Positions 16,833 to 26,690 are shown, counted from the stretch's first letter. The stretch: 64,000 nt of DNA from Thermoanaerobacter kivui (GCF_000763575.1 NZ_CP009170.1:1429501-1493500), one strand, 5' to 3'. Translations and numbers: made by a program. The notes: generated from the sequence alone by a model not told the origin.

Positions 16833-18455
16833 TCATTTGCCCTCAAGTGAAATTAGTGCTGCTCCAAGTGCTCCAATAATCTGTGGTTCAAATGGAATTA
16901 TAAGTTTTTCGCCGAGCCTGCTTTCGATGGCGTAAACTACTCCCTGATTTTTGGCAACGCCCCCTGTCATCATGTATTTTCCCTTTCTCCCTATTCTGTC
17001 GACCAGGGAAACTGCTTTTGAAGCAACGGCTTTATTGAGGGCATGTATTATATCCCTTTGATCTTTATTTTGCGCAATAAGAGATATTACTTCTGATTCT
17101 GCAAATACAGTGCACATACTGGTAATCGTGATATTCTCTTTTACTTCCTTATGGACTTTTGCCATTTCTTCTATTGAAATGCCTAACGTTCTCGCCATTA
17201 CTTCAAGAAACCGGCCTGTCCCTGCTGAACATTTGTCATTCATTACAAAATCAATGACATTGCCGCTGTCATCTAACCTTATCACTTTGCTATCCTGTCC
17301 GCCTATATCTATAACAGTTCTAACAGTATTGTCTATAAAAAATGCGCCTTTGCCGTGACAGGTAATTTCAGTTACAATTCTATCTGCAAAGGGAATGCTT
17401 ACTCTTCCATACCCTGTTGCTACTATTGATGTAATATCCTTTTCTTGAAGTCCTGCATTATTTAAAGCAATTTCAAAAGCTTTAAAAGCACTTTCTAGAG
17501 CTTTAGGACCTGTTGGAATAATAGAATATGATATTATGTTTTTGTTTTCGTCGATTATAACTACATTTGTAGAAGTAGAGCCACTATCCACTCCTACAAA
17601 ATATCCCTTCTTGGCTCTCTGTTTTTCCATCTTTTTGATACCGGTTGATTCCAAAAAGGCATCTATTCTTGTTAAAATCTGTCCGCTATTTGAATCGTTA
17701 TAGTCAGTTTCAATTTTTAAAAGTGGGAGGTCTGCTTTGCTTTTGAGTTCAGCATACTCATAGGAATAAAAATCACAGAACTTTATGGTATTGTATATTA
17801 TCCCCTTCAATTCTTTATTGATTAACTTGCTTCGATCTTCTGCCATTCTCATACAGGGTGTTAAATTGAGAAGCGATTCCGCATAGCTTTTTAATAAATT
17901 ATCTTTTGCTTCAATATTGAATACTCTTTCTTCAGCTGTGCAGGTAAAATTTATTACGTTTGCTGTACAAGAATTTATGATTTTTTCTATAACATCATCT
18001 TTAAGCCTCGCACCTAATATAGCAATACTTTCAGCAGATTGTTTTTCTTTATTAAAAGACTTGCTTTCTAGAATTTTTAGCAAATTCTCTTCAGCAAAAT
18101 TCTTGTTTTTAAAGGCCTGATACGCTTCCATAAATTCAATTATTTCATTGTAAAAAAGATCTATTGCGAGAGGATCTTTTTTTCTGGGCAGGTCCAGAAG
18201 ATGGATAAATTTTACTTTATCTTTTAATACATCATAAAGCCTTTTTATACTATCACAACACGCAGTTAATATAACCTCTTCAATATTATTTTCAATTATA
18301 TTTTCCAAAACCCCTTTTGCAAAACTGCACATATTTGAATGAATCAGTGCTTCAGCACGCTCGTGAGACTTATATCCTGAATCAAGTCTTACCGGTTCTT
18401 CTCCAAAGGCTTCGATTATTTCTACAGGCGTGTATTTGCAAATGTACCCTATCAA
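16833..18455 (-). CDS. Fusion of 2-hydroxyacyl-CoA dehydratase D-like domain and ATP-dependent activase
   Basis: Protein of 540 residues from TTG at 18455, chosen because GGAGGTG lies 4-5 bases upstream. Residues 1 to about 265 resemble the HgdB/BcrB dehydratase subunit (TACCDSIKRLY, then FCDFYSYEY). From about residue 280 an ASKHA-fold activase follows: GVDSGSTSTNVV, DIGGQDSKVI and the two cluster-ligating Cys in NDKCSAGTGRF and SMCTVFAESEV. Activases inject an electron into the dehydratase using ATP and a bridging [4Fe-4S] cluster. The start overlaps the end of the next gene upstream by design. The substrate cannot be told from sequence. Confidence 0.88.
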   Translation of the reverse strand: MIGYICKYTPVEIIEAFGEEPVRLDSGYKSHERAEALIHSNMCSFAKGVLENIIENNIEEVILTACCDSIKRLYDVLKDKVKFIHLLDLPRKKDPLAIDLFYNEIIEFMEAYQAFKNKNFAEENLLKILESKSFNKEKQSAESIAILGARLKDDVIEKIINSCTANVINFTCTAEERVFNIEAKDNLLKSYAESLLNLTPCMRMAEDRSKLINKELKGIIYNTIKFCDFYSYEYAELKSKADLPLLKIETDYNDSNSGQILTRIDAFLESTGIKKMEKQRAKKGYFVGVDSGSTSTNVVIIDENKNIISYSIIPTGPKALESAFKAFEIALNNAGLQEKDITSIVATGYGRVSIPFADRIVTEITCHGKGAFFIDNTVRTVIDIGGQDSKVIRLDDSGNVIDFVMNDKCSAGTGRFLEVMARTLGISIEEMAKVHKEVKENITITSMCTVFAESEVISLIAQNKDQRDIIHALNKAVASKAVSLVDRIGRKGKYMMTGGVAKNQGVVYAIESRLGEKLIIPFEPQIIGALGAALISLEGK

Positions 18456-18477
18456 TTTTTCACCTCCAGAAAGATTG

Positions 18478-19728
18478 CTAAAGCATTTCAAGAAAGGCTT
18501 CGAGCCTCGTCCTATTCTGTCCCTCTTGATTATTTCTTTTGTCTACACAATCCCCATCTAAATAAAGAAATGGAATACCCAATTCTGAAGCAAGATTTTT
18601 AATTATAAACGTTCCACCCATGGACTGCTTACAACCCAAATGACAAAACTGTATAATGCCGTCCGGTTTTATTTTTTCTATCAGTTCTTTGATTCTTGCA
18701 ACTTTTCTATTTATTTCACCATTAAAAGAGTTTAAGATAAGCTTTTCAGCGATTCCCTTGAAAGGGTCGTTTTCATCAATTTCATCAAGAAAATCATAAT
18801 TTAAGTCACTACCAGCAATGTGAAATTTATCGCTGAAGTTAAAGTAATCTTTAAAATTTTTCTCAAATATAGGAAGAAGATGTATAAAAAATATACTTTT
18901 TCCATTTTTTTCAGGAGCTCTTTTTATATCCTCAACTAGCATTTCATAAAAATGTAATATTTCCTTGCTTCCAATGAATACATGGGATGCAAAAAGCATA
19001 TACATTTCAAAGGTCATAGTAGGTAAAGATCTTTTTTCTCCCGCATAATTTAAATACTCTCTCATAAGTGCTCTTGTTTTATTTTCCGTTTTTACAACTT
19101 CCCTCAATTTATCAGTATCAAGCTTTCTGTTAAAGACTTCCTCAAGCTTTTCCGCCACTTCTAAAAGTTGTTTTTTTACATACACTACAGCGTCTTTAGA
19201 ATATTTATAAGGAATATCAATAATGTACAGTGGAACCCCGTGCTTTTTTGAAAGATACTTGAAAGTAGGTATATTCGCATCACAGATCATGGAAGTAGTC
19301 ATCATAAATTTAGGTTTTTTGAGAATATTAAGCTCACTGGCTCCTATAAAAGTTTTATGGTAACTGCATAAAGTATTTGACATGCCTCTCGATTCGGCAG
19401 TATCAATAAGATAATCTTCGATAAAAAAGCCTGACATGAAAGAAGAATATGCTTCAATAAATAAGGGTTTTATGTCCATAGCAATCAAAAATTCAGAGGG
19501 TGCAAAGAGGTTTACCCAAGCAGAATTTTGAGGATTTGCTAAAGAATCTTTTATGCTTTTTATAGAGTATTTATTTAGGTAATGAAGAGATCTGGGAATC
19601 CTTTTGTCTTTGAAAAAGCTCACATAATAGTAAGCAGAGGTAAGACCAAAATTTATTAGCTTATTTACTTTTTCCGGTCTATCCATATTATCTTTTATAA
19701 TATTGGTATAAATCTTTACTGTATCCAT
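18478..19728 (-). CDS. 2-hydroxyacyl-CoA dehydratase D-component-like protein
   Basis: Protein of 416 residues of the HgdB/FldC family. Conserved Cys-containing segments include SNTLCSYHKTF, MTTSMICDAN and the C-terminal IIQFCHLGCKQSMGG that contributes cluster ligands. Such subunits form the radical-ketyl dehydratase acting on 2-hydroxyacyl-CoA or, in relatives, aromatic-CoA substrates. It precedes the fused activase protein; together they look like a minimal two-gene dehydratase system. No CoA-transferase or ligase is adjacent. Possible roles include amino-acid fermentation or a housekeeping function of the uncharacterised subfamily. Confidence 0.88.
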   Translation of the reverse strand: MDTVKIYTNIIKDNMDRPEKVNKLINFGLTSAYYYVSFFKDKRIPRSLHYLNKYSIKSIKDSLANPQNSAWVNLFAPSEFLIAMDIKPLFIEAYSSFMSGFFIEDYLIDTAESRGMSNTLCSYHKTFIGASELNILKKPKFMMTTSMICDANIPTFKYLSKKHGVPLYIIDIPYKYSKDAVVYVKKQLLEVAEKLEEVFNRKLDTDKLREVVKTENKTRALMREYLNYAGEKRSLPTMTFEMYMLFASHVFIGSKEILHFYEMLVEDIKRAPEKNGKSIFFIHLLPIFEKNFKDYFNFSDKFHIAGSDLNYDFLDEIDENDPFKGIAEKLILNSFNGEINRKVARIKELIEKIKPDGIIQFCHLGCKQSMGGTFIIKNLASELGIPFLYLDGDCVDKRNNQEGQNRTRLEAFLEML

Positions 19729-19808
19729 TTTATCACTACCCCGTAAACTCCCCTTCCTTACAGAAGTGGTTTTTTCAATCGATATTTATTTCTCATCTCC
19801 TAGATAAT

Positions 19809-19950
19809 TTATTTTGCCATTTCTCTAAGCATTCTTTCTTCCTCATTTTCAGACTCAGGTAAAGTAACATTATGCGGCGCTGGTCTTCCATTTTCATCTA
19901 CATGAATAAAAGTAGCAAAACCTAAGATGCGCAATGCCTATTTTATTCAT
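19809..19950 (-). pseudogene. Acyl-CoA thioesterase (hotdog) remnant
   Basis: An ATG at 19950 with AAAGGAGGG upstream reads MNKIGIAH. After a one-base frame change it continues GFATFIHVDENGRPAP, then NVTLPESENEEERMLREMAK and a stop. The second part matches the C-terminal strand and tail of YkhA/BFIT-type acyl-CoA hydrolases. About 100 residues of the hotdog core are missing, so this is an internal deletion with a frameshift. The stretch 19951-20110 holds nothing I can identify. Confidence 0.7.
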
Positions 19951-20110
19951 AATTTTGCCCTCCTTTAAATTAAATTCTATTCATTTAGCAAAAGAATGTA
20001 AAATCCCTTAATTCAATATTACCACAGTTTCTAAGATTTTGCATATGTTACGTTTACTAATTAATGTTTTCACTGAAAAGTTTTTAAATCCTTGTATAAA
20101 AAATCTTTAA

Positions 20111-20150
20111 AATAAAAATCGCCTACCTCCTTTTCATTTAGAGGTAAGCG
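20111..20150 (-). terminator. Terminator after tRNA-Pro
   Basis: GCTTACCTC and GAGGTAGGC form a stem with one G-U pair and an 11-base loop, followed by GATTTTTATTTT on the minus strand. Confidence 0.75.
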
Positions 20151-20168
20151 GTACTATGCTGTAAATAC

Positions 20169-20244
20169 TGGTCTGAGTGGGGGGACTTGAACCCCCGGCC
20201 TCCAGAACCCCATTCTGGCGCGCTACCAGCTGCGCCACACCCAG
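20169..20244 (-). tRNA. tRNA-Pro (anticodon GGG)
   Basis: A 76-base cloverleaf with encoded CCA. Acceptor CTGGGTG/CACTCAG (one G-U), D stem GCGC/GCGC, anticodon stem CCAGA/TCTGG with loop ATGGGGT, T stem GGGGG/CCCCC with TTCAAGT loop. C1-G72 and discriminator A73 fit bacterial tRNA-Pro identity. GGG reads CCC and CCU. Confidence 0.97.
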
Positions 20245-20262
20245 AAACTTTGTTCAGTTTTT

Positions 20263-20291
20263 ATTATAAACGAGATAAAGGAAAAAATCAA
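20263..20291 (-). promoter_or_regulatory. Promoter of tRNA-Pro
   Basis: TTGATT (20291-20286), 17-base spacer and TATAAT (20268-20263) on the minus strand, 18 bases before the tRNA 5' end. Confidence 0.75.
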
Positions 20292-20295
20292 TAGC

Positions 20296-21774
20296 TTAAA
20301 TGATTATGAAGATTATTCCGCCTCCCCTGTCATTTACTACTCTTTCTAATGTATCTCTTAGTTTATGGCTCAAGTTTTCGGGAATAGCACCAATTTTGTT
20401 CTGCATCCCCTCTTTTACAAGGTCACTTAAAGTCTTTCCAAAAATATTTGACTGCCAAATTTTTTCTGGGTCGTTCTCAAACTGTTCTGTCAGATATTTT
20501 ACAAAATCTTCACTTTGCTTTTCTGTCCCTACAACTGGCGATACTTCTGCTGTAATATCAGTTCTAAATATGTGATATGAAGGAGCAGAAGCCTTAAGCC
20601 TTACCGCAAATCGCCCACCTTGCCTTACTATTTCAGGTTTGTCAAATTTCATGTCATCAAGGCTTGCAGGCACTACTCCAACACCTGTTTTTTCAGCTTG
20701 TAAAAAGGCTTCTTTAACTCTATCATACTGCCTTTTGGCATAGGCCAGCTCTTTCATCATTGTCATTAATTCTTTATCCCCATGAATTTCAAGTCCGCTT
20801 TCATCACTCAATATCTTGAAAAATAAACCTTCCTGCGTTTTTATTTCAATATTTGCACACCCTTCGCCTGGAGTTATATTTTTTACAAACACTTCAGAAA
20901 AGTTTTCATTTACCTTAAGACCACCAACTAATTTAGGTATATGCCTTAATCTAAACAAATCTTTTATGTTTTCTTTTACAGTCTCCATTATGCTTTGTTT
21001 AAGCCAATGGGTTTTATCAAGAGCATCTACCCATTTAGGCAAATCAATTGCAATCTCCCGTATGGGAAATTCAAACAAAACTTTTTCTAAAATAGAATAA
21101 ATATCCGGCATTTCCATTTGGAGGATATTCAATACAACTACAGGCACATCGTATCTCTTTTCAAGCTCTTTTGCTAAATTAATTGTCTCTGGATTTTGTG
21201 GATGAGTTGTATTTAGTACTATAATAAAAGGTTTATTTAGTTCTTTTAACTCTTTTACTACCCTTTCTTCAGCTTCTACATAATTTTCTCTAGGTATTTC
21301 AGTTATGCTTCCATCAGTAGTAATTACTAGTCCTATTGTAGAATGGTCACTTATCACCTTTTTTGTTCCTATTTCCGCCGCTTCTTCAAAAGGTATTTCA
21401 TAATCATACCAAGGAGTAGAAACCATGCGCGGTTTATCGCCCTCCATATAACCCAGTGCACCTTTTACCATATATCCTACACAATCTACTAATCTTACTT
21501 TAAACCTCGTGTTTTCATTAATTGTTATTTCTACCGCCTTTTCAGGAACAAATTTAGGCTCAGTAGTCATTATGGTTTTGCCTGCTGCACTTTGTGGCAA
21601 TTCATCTTTTATTCTCTCTTTTTGGGGAGCATTTTCTATGTATGGCAGTACTAATATATCCATAAATCGCTTAATAAAAGTCGATTTACCTGTTCTCACC
21701 GGGCCTACTACTCCTATGTAGATATCCCCTTGTGTTCTTTCTGCAATATTTTTATAGATATCGTAGTTTTCCAA
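20296..21774 (-). CDS. spoIVA: Stage IV sporulation protein A (spore coat ATPase)
   Basis: Protein of 492 residues, the same length as Bacillus SpoIVA. It has a P-loop GVVGPVRTGKST near residue 20, a Walker B-like VDCVGYMVKGA and the conserved C-terminal tail ending GGGIIFIII. SpoIVA polymerises on the forespore outer membrane using ATP and forms the basement layer of the coat. A longer frame opens 16 codons upstream, but TTG at 21774 has AAGGAGGG at correct distance and gives the family N-terminus (ENYDIYKNIAERTQGDIY). A sigma-E-type promoter lies upstream. Confidence 0.97.
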   Translation of the reverse strand: MENYDIYKNIAERTQGDIYIGVVGPVRTGKSTFIKRFMDILVLPYIENAPQKERIKDELPQSAAGKTIMTTEPKFVPEKAVEITINENTRFKVRLVDCVGYMVKGALGYMEGDKPRMVSTPWYDYEIPFEEAAEIGTKKVISDHSTIGLVITTDGSITEIPRENYVEAEERVVKELKELNKPFIIVLNTTHPQNPETINLAKELEKRYDVPVVVLNILQMEMPDIYSILEKVLFEFPIREIAIDLPKWVDALDKTHWLKQSIMETVKENIKDLFRLRHIPKLVGGLKVNENFSEVFVKNITPGEGCANIEIKTQEGLFFKILSDESGLEIHGDKELMTMMKELAYAKRQYDRVKEAFLQAEKTGVGVVPASLDDMKFDKPEIVRQGGRFAVRLKASAPSYHIFRTDITAEVSPVVGTEKQSEDFVKYLTEQFENDPEKIWQSNIFGKTLSDLVKEGMQNKIGAIPENLSHKLRDTLERVVNDRGGGIIFIII

Positions 21775-21844
21775 CCCATTTCCCTCCTTTTTATATACCC
21801 ATATCCTTTTCTTCTCACTCATATATATATGCTTTAACAGTACA

Positions 21845-21872
21845 TTTATATGTAAAAAATATTGAAATATGA
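21845..21872 (-). promoter_or_regulatory. Sigma-E-type promoter of spoIVA
   Basis: TCATATT (21872-21866), 13-base spacer and CATATAAA (21852-21845) on the minus strand match the mother-cell sigma-E consensus (KMATATT, CATAYAMT) at all but the last base. The -35 borders the U-run of the gpsA terminator. spoIVA is sigma-E-dependent in Bacillus. Confidence 0.6.
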
Positions 21873-21895
21873 TAAAAACTCCGGAAATCCCGGAG
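21872..21895 (-). terminator. Terminator of gpsA
   Basis: CTCCGG/CCGGAG hairpin with a 5-base loop followed by TTTTTAT on the minus strand, starting two bases after the gpsA stop. Confidence 0.8.
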
Positions 21896-21896
21896 A

Positions 21897-22889
21897 TTAA
21901 ATGTCTTCCATCTCATGTTTTTTGTTTCTCGTCATCAGACTGTAAACTGCATCAAGAGCATTTTTTCCTTCAAAAAGTATAGAGTATATTTCTTTAGTTA
22001 TTGGCATTTCTATTTTATGAATTTGAGAAAGTTTATAGGCGGATTTTGTAGTATTAACTCCTTCTACTACCATTCCTATTTCTTTTAACGCATCTTCAAG
22101 ACTTTTACCTTTTCCTATAAGTATCCCTGCTCTTCTATTTCGTGAAAACATACTGGTACAAGTGACAATAAGATCGCCAACCCCCGATAACCCCAAAAAC
22201 GTCAATGGGTCAGAACCTAACGCAACACCCAAACGAGTGATTTCCGCAAGACCCCTTGTCATAAGAGCAGCTTTAGTATTGTCGCCAAATCCAAGGCCAT
22301 CTGAAATTCCAGCTCCAAGAGCTATTATATTCTTTAAAGCTCCTCCTAATTCTACTCCTACCACGTCTTTGTTTATATACAATCTAAAGTTTTCATCCAT
22401 AAAGGCATCTTGCACTACCTCGCAAGCTTTGACATTATCAGAAGCTAAAACACAAGCTGTAGGAATTTGCCTGACTACTTCCTCAGCATGACTAGGACCT
22501 GACAAAATAACTACATCATTTGAAAGATATTCTTTTATGACTTCAGACATTCTTTTTAAAGTGGAAGTCTCTATTCCCTTTGCAAGATTTACCACAATAG
22601 AGTTTTTATCAATTACCTCTTTTAATTTTTTCGATATCTCTCTCACAGCATGAGAAGGTACTGCGATTACTACAATCGATGAATTTTCTGCAGCTTCTTC
22701 CAAATCTGTTGTAATGTAAATTTCTTGAGGAATATCAACATCAAGATATTTTTTATTATGACGAGTAGACACAATTTCCTCAAACTGATTTTTATCTCTC
22801 ATCCACAATGTAATTTGATGCCCAAGTCGGTTTAAGTGTATCGCTATAGCTGTTCCCCAACTTCCCGCACCTAATACTGATATTTTCAT
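21897..22889 (-). CDS. gpsA: Glycerol-3-phosphate dehydrogenase [NAD(P)+]
   Basis: Protein of 330 residues that makes sn-glycerol-3-phosphate from dihydroxyacetone phosphate for phospholipid synthesis. N-terminal Rossmann motif [12 protein letters not shown], the KGIE segment (NLAKGIET) and the catalytic-lysine region [18 protein letters not shown] are clear. ATG at 22889 is chosen because AAAGGA lies 8 bases upstream. The upstream gene plsY uses its product. Confidence 0.97.
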   Translation of the reverse strand: MKISVLGAGSWGTAIAIHLNRLGHQITLWMRDKNQFEEIVSTRHNKKYLDVDIPQEIYITTDLEEAAENSSIVVIAVPSHAVREISKKLKEVIDKNSIVVNLAKGIETSTLKRMSEVIKEYLSNDVVILSGPSHAEEVVRQIPTACVLASDNVKACEVVQDAFMDENFRLYINKDVVGVELGGALKNIIALGAGISDGLGFGDNTKAALMTRGLAEITRLGVALGSDPLTFLGLSGVGDLIVTCTSMFSRNRRAGILIGKGKSLEDALKEIGMVVEGVNTTKSAYKLSQIHKIEMPITKEIYSILFEGKNALDAVYSLMTRNKKHEMEDI

Positions 22890-22904
22890 GACCACATTCC
22901 TTTC

Positions 22905-23501
22905 TCATTTTATTTCCGTCTTTTGTCCAAGCTTGGATTCTGTTCCAGTCAGCAAACGTTTTATATTGGAACGGTGTTGGAAAATTGCTAAAGATGCCAG
23001 AATAAGCGAAAATATAAATATTTGTGTTGAATCCCAAAAGATTGCATTTAAAAGCACAAAAGTAACCGTCCCTGTTATGGACCCTAAAGATACGTATTTT
23101 GTCAAAACAACTACTGTAACCCCAATTGCTAAGGCTATGAGCCCTAAAATAGGGCTTACAGTCATTATAACTCCAATGCTTGTAGCAATTCCTTTTCCAC
23201 CTTTAAATTTTAAAAACACAGGCCAGTTATGACCGCATACCACTGCTATTCCTGCAATCATAGCACCAGTATTACCTATTAAATACTTACCGATTAATAC
23301 GGCTATTACTCCTTTTAACACATCCAATGCAAAAACAGGAGCTGCAGCTTTATATCCTAATACTCTCAAAACATTAGTAGCTCCTGCATTTCCACTTCCA
23401 TAATTGCGAATGTCTATATTTCGCGTGTATTTTGTAAAAATATATGCATTGTTTATACAACCAATCAAATAAGCAATGATGGCCGTTAAAACAGCGTACA
23501 T
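22905..23501 (-). CDS. plsY: Acyl-phosphate:glycerol-3-phosphate acyltransferase PlsY
   Basis: Integral membrane protein of 198 residues with about five helices. The PlsY motifs [13 protein letters not shown] (about residues 35-47) and [12 protein letters not shown] (about 100-111) are present. It transfers an acyl group from acyl-phosphate to glycerol-3-phosphate, the first step of phosphatidic acid synthesis. Same operon as gpsA, 15 bases apart. Confidence 0.97.
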   Translation of the reverse strand: MYAVLTAIIAYLIGCINNAYIFTKYTRNIDIRNYGSGNAGATNVLRVLGYKAAAPVFALDVLKGVIAVLIGKYLIGNTGAMIAGIAVVCGHNWPVFLKFKGGKGIATSIGVIMTVSPILGLIALAIGVTVVVLTKYVSLGSITGTVTFVLLNAIFWDSTQIFIFSLILASLAIFQHRSNIKRLLTGTESKLGQKTEIK

Positions 23502-23520
23502 ATTTCCCCCCCTTTCTCTT

Positions 23521-24840
23521 TTAATTTTCTCCTCTTTTTCTAGTAGAAATCACAACAGGTACCCCTTCAAAGCCAAAATTTTGTCTTAATGTATTCTCAA
23601 TAAATCTTAAATAGGAAAAATGCATCTGCTCTGGTTCATTGACAAATACTACAAAAGAAGGTGGCTTAATTCCTACTTGTGAAGTATAATATATTTTTAA
23701 TGGTTTGCCCTTATCAGCAGGTGGCGGAAACATAAGCATAGCTTCATTTAGCACATTATTTAAAAGACCAGTAGTAATTCTTTTATTATATTCCTCCCAC
23801 ACTTTATCTACAGTCTCTAAAACTCTGTGTACTCTTTGCCCTGTTTTTGCTGAAATAAATAGTATAGGAGCAAAAGATATAAAAGATAGTTTTTCTCTTA
23901 CCATCTTAGTATACTCATTAACAGTATTATTATCTTTTTTTATTGCATCCCATTTATTAACAACTATGATGATTCCTTTTCCATTCTCAAACGCATATCC
24001 TGCTATTTTAGTGTCCTGTTCTGTTGGACCTTCTGTAGCATCTATCATCAAAAGGCATATATCAGACCTTTCAATTGCAGCTAAAGCTCTTAGTACACTG
24101 TACCTTTCTATAGATTCGCTAATTCTACTTTTTCTACGTATCCCTGCTGTATCAATAAGAACATAGTTCTTCCCATCTTTTGAAAAAGGAGTATCTATTG
24201 CATCCCGTGTAGTGCCAGGTATGTTACTGACTATTACCCTTTCTTCTCCTAATATTTTGTTAACTAGTGAGGATTTCCCCACATTAGGTTTGCCAATAAC
24301 AGCAATTTTAATTGTCTCTTCAGTGTATTCTAACTCTTCCTGTGGCAATTTTTTTACTACTTCATCTAAAAGTTCTCCAATTCCCAACCCATTTGAAGCT
24401 GAAATAGGAATGGGATTCCCTAATCCAAGCCTAAAAAAGTCATAATAAGTATAGGGAAGTTCTTTAAAATTGTCCACTTTGTTGCATACTAAAATCACTT
24501 CTTTTTTTGTCCTTCTTAAAATATTTGCTATTTCTTCATCTTCTGGCATTAAACCTTCTTTTGCATCAACTAAAAATAATATTACGTCAGAAGTATCAAT
24601 TGCTGCTTCTACTTGTAAACGGACTTTTGAAAAGAGAATATCTTCAGCATTTGGGTCTAAACCTCCTGTGTCTACTAATATAAATTTTTTGTCCAGCCAT
24701 TCTGCATTACCGTATATTCTATCCCTTGTAACTCCTGGTTTGTCTTCAACAATAGAAATTCTCTTTCCCATAATCTTATTAAAAAGAGTAGATTTACCCA
24801 CATTTGGCCTACCTACAATACTCACCATTGCACCTGCCAT
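23521..24840 (-). CDS. der: Ribosome-assembly GTPase Der (EngA)
   Basis: Protein of 439 residues with two tandem GTPase domains (GRPNVGKST near residue 8 and GKPNVGKSS near 183) and a C-terminal KH-like domain, the Der architecture needed for 50S maturation. A longer frame is open upstream, but ATG at 24840 with AAGGTG at 7 bases gives the family start ([15 protein letters not shown]). It lies four bases after the DUF512 gene, so the two are co-transcribed. Confidence 0.97.
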   Translation of the reverse strand: MAGAMVSIVGRPNVGKSTLFNKIMGKRISIVEDKPGVTRDRIYGNAEWLDKKFILVDTGGLDPNAEDILFSKVRLQVEAAIDTSDVILFLVDAKEGLMPEDEEIANILRRTKKEVILVCNKVDNFKELPYTYYDFFRLGLGNPIPISASNGLGIGELLDEVVKKLPQEELEYTEETIKIAVIGKPNVGKSSLVNKILGEERVIVSNIPGTTRDAIDTPFSKDGKNYVLIDTAGIRRKSRISESIERYSVLRALAAIERSDICLLMIDATEGPTEQDTKIAGYAFENGKGIIIVVNKWDAIKKDNNTVNEYTKMVREKLSFISFAPILFISAKTGQRVHRVLETVDKVWEEYNKRITTGLLNNVLNEAMLMFPPPADKGKPLKIYYTSQVGIKPPSFVVFVNEPEQMHFSYLRFIENTLRQNFGFEGVPVVISTRKRGEN

Positions 24841-24844
24841 ACTA

Positions 24845-26152
24845 TCACCTTCCACTCTGTATCTTTTGTAAAAATTCTTTTCCATCCACTGGTGAAACCA
24901 TAATTTGTGCACCAAGTTCCTTTTCTACTTCCTCAACTGTCGTGTCATCAAGAAAAACATTTGAACTTTCTCTTAACATGACATCAGGAATAATCAGTCT
25001 TTCTCCATTTACTTTGCCTTTCAACTGATTTATTATATCTCTTCCAACTATAAGACCTGCCACCGTAATATTGTGGCCAAAAAAATCATTATATATTTTT
25101 TTGACTTTTATATTAAATCCTATTTCTCGTAATTCTCTTGCTAAATCTTCCATAAAATTATAAGCCGCTACCCCTGTCAAAACAATGTATTTAGTTTTGT
25201 TTATATCTTTAACTTTTAATCTTTTTAAGCTTTTTTTAAATTGATGCTTAAACAATGCCATAAGTCCTACACCATTTTCTATTTGAGGAAATCCTTCATA
25301 ATGAGAATAACCTGGTATAGGAATATTGGACATCACATAAAATTCATCTGACAAAAAAACAAAAGAAGAACTTAATTCTTTTTTTAATTTCTTTTGCCAA
25401 AAAGATACTTGTTCAACTACTTTTACTGCTTTTTCTTTATCAAAAAGCTCAAGTTTATATAGATTTTGCCTGTGGTCTGTAAGGCCAACAGGAACAACAG
25501 CTACAGATTTTACTCCGGGATATAATTTCGCCAAGTCTTTTATAGTTTTGTCAAGAATTTCTCCATCATTTATTCCCGGACATAGTACAATCTGACAATG
25601 TATCTCAATACCGTTGTTTACAAGCCTTGTTAATTTATTGACTATCCCTTTTCCATTTGGATTATTCAGTATCTTTACTCTTATATCGTCGTCTGTTGCA
25701 TGAACTGAAATGTACAAAGGAGAAAGTTTATATTTTATAACTCTATCTATATCCTCTTCTGTCATATTGGTCATTGTGATAAAATTTCCCTGCAAAAAGG
25801 AAAGTCTATAATCGTCATCTTTAAATAAAAGAGACTTGCGAACGCCTTTTGGCAACTGGTCAATAAAACAAAAGATACATTTATTTCTACAATGTTTAGG
25901 TTTGTCAATTATATCTTCTTCAAAGATTATCCCTAAATCTTCATCGTAATCTTTTTCTATTTCAAAAAGATACATCTCTCCCGTGGGCTTTTCAATCTCC
26001 AATTTTATAAGCTCATTCGCCATTTCAAACCGGTAATCTATTATATCAATTATTTTTTTGCCGTTTAATGTAACAAGACTATCTCCTTTTTGTATACCTA
26101 AATCCCAAGCTATGCTTCCTTTTATGACATCCTTTATCATTATTTTATGCAT
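24845..26152 (-). CDS. DUF512 radical-SAM/PDZ protein
   Basis: Protein of 435 residues. A PDZ-like N-terminus (IKGSIAWDLGIQKGDSLVTLNG) is followed by a Cys motif CRNKCIFCFIDQLP near residue 92, typical of a [4Fe-4S] radical-SAM-like domain, and then the DUF512 region, where DSG-type elements (GVAAYNFMEDLARE) and LIVGRDI occur. The family is found next to der in Clostridia; its reaction is unknown. TAGGAGG precedes the ATG. Confidence 0.88.
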   Translation of the reverse strand: MHKIMIKDVIKGSIAWDLGIQKGDSLVTLNGKKIIDIIDYRFEMANELIKLEIEKPTGEMYLFEIEKDYDEDLGIIFEEDIIDKPKHCRNKCIFCFIDQLPKGVRKSLLFKDDDYRLSFLQGNFITMTNMTEEDIDRVIKYKLSPLYISVHATDDDIRVKILNNPNGKGIVNKLTRLVNNGIEIHCQIVLCPGINDGEILDKTIKDLAKLYPGVKSVAVVPVGLTDHRQNLYKLELFDKEKAVKVVEQVSFWQKKLKKELSSSFVFLSDEFYVMSNIPIPGYSHYEGFPQIENGVGLMALFKHQFKKSLKRLKVKDINKTKYIVLTGVAAYNFMEDLARELREIGFNIKVKKIYNDFFGHNITVAGLIVGRDIINQLKGKVNGERLIIPDVMLRESSNVFLDDTTVEEVEKELGAQIMVSPVDGKEFLQKIQSGR

Positions 26153-26210
26153 ATCTTTCCTCCTAATTTAACTCCCCTCTTTTCAATTATGAATTAATCC
26201 TATTAATACG

Positions 26211-26690
26211 TCAAGACCTTATTTGAAACTTTGTTTTAACATCAGTTACTAATTTTACGAAATTGTTATATTTTTTCAATATGCCATAGACTGTTATAGG
26301 TCTACCTAAAAAGATAATTCCTAAGCGCCTTGACGTAATACCTCCAATCTTTGTAGTAAGTCCTATGGTAGGAAGTGCATCTACCACCAATATGTCCTTT
26401 TTTGAAATTCCATATAAAGACAAAAAACTGTAAATGGCTTTTGTCACTATTTTTCTGCCATTTCTTGCTCCTACAATATACACTTCATTCCCAAATTCAT
26501 CTTTCCCCATATAAAAAAGAGTGCCAATTTCATTGTTGGAAGTTTTATCATAATGAGGAAGAGATATTATCTCTTCATAAGTAGGCACTCTGTCAGTAGG
26601 AAGCAATCCCACGTGTATAGAAGCAGCAACAACAGATGAATGAGCACTACCGTAACACATGTACACTATAACCACAACATGCCACCTCAT
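26211..26690 (-). CDS. DUF3189 family protein (first copy)
   Basis: Protein of 159 residues opening VVVIVYMCYGSAHSSVVAASIHVGLLP, the DUF3189 N-terminus, with EIGTLFYMGKDEFGNEVYIVG in the middle. No known activity. The ATG overlaps the stop of the preceding DUF3189 gene by four bases (ATGA), so they are coupled and probably act together. Confidence 0.8.
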   Translation of the reverse strand: MRWHVVVIVYMCYGSAHSSVVAASIHVGLLPTDRVPTYEEIISLPHYDKTSNNEIGTLFYMGKDEFGNEVYIVGARNGRKIVTKAIYSFLSLYGISKKDILVVDALPTIGLTTKIGGITSRRLGIIFLGRPITVYGILKKYNNFVKLVTDVKTKFQIRS

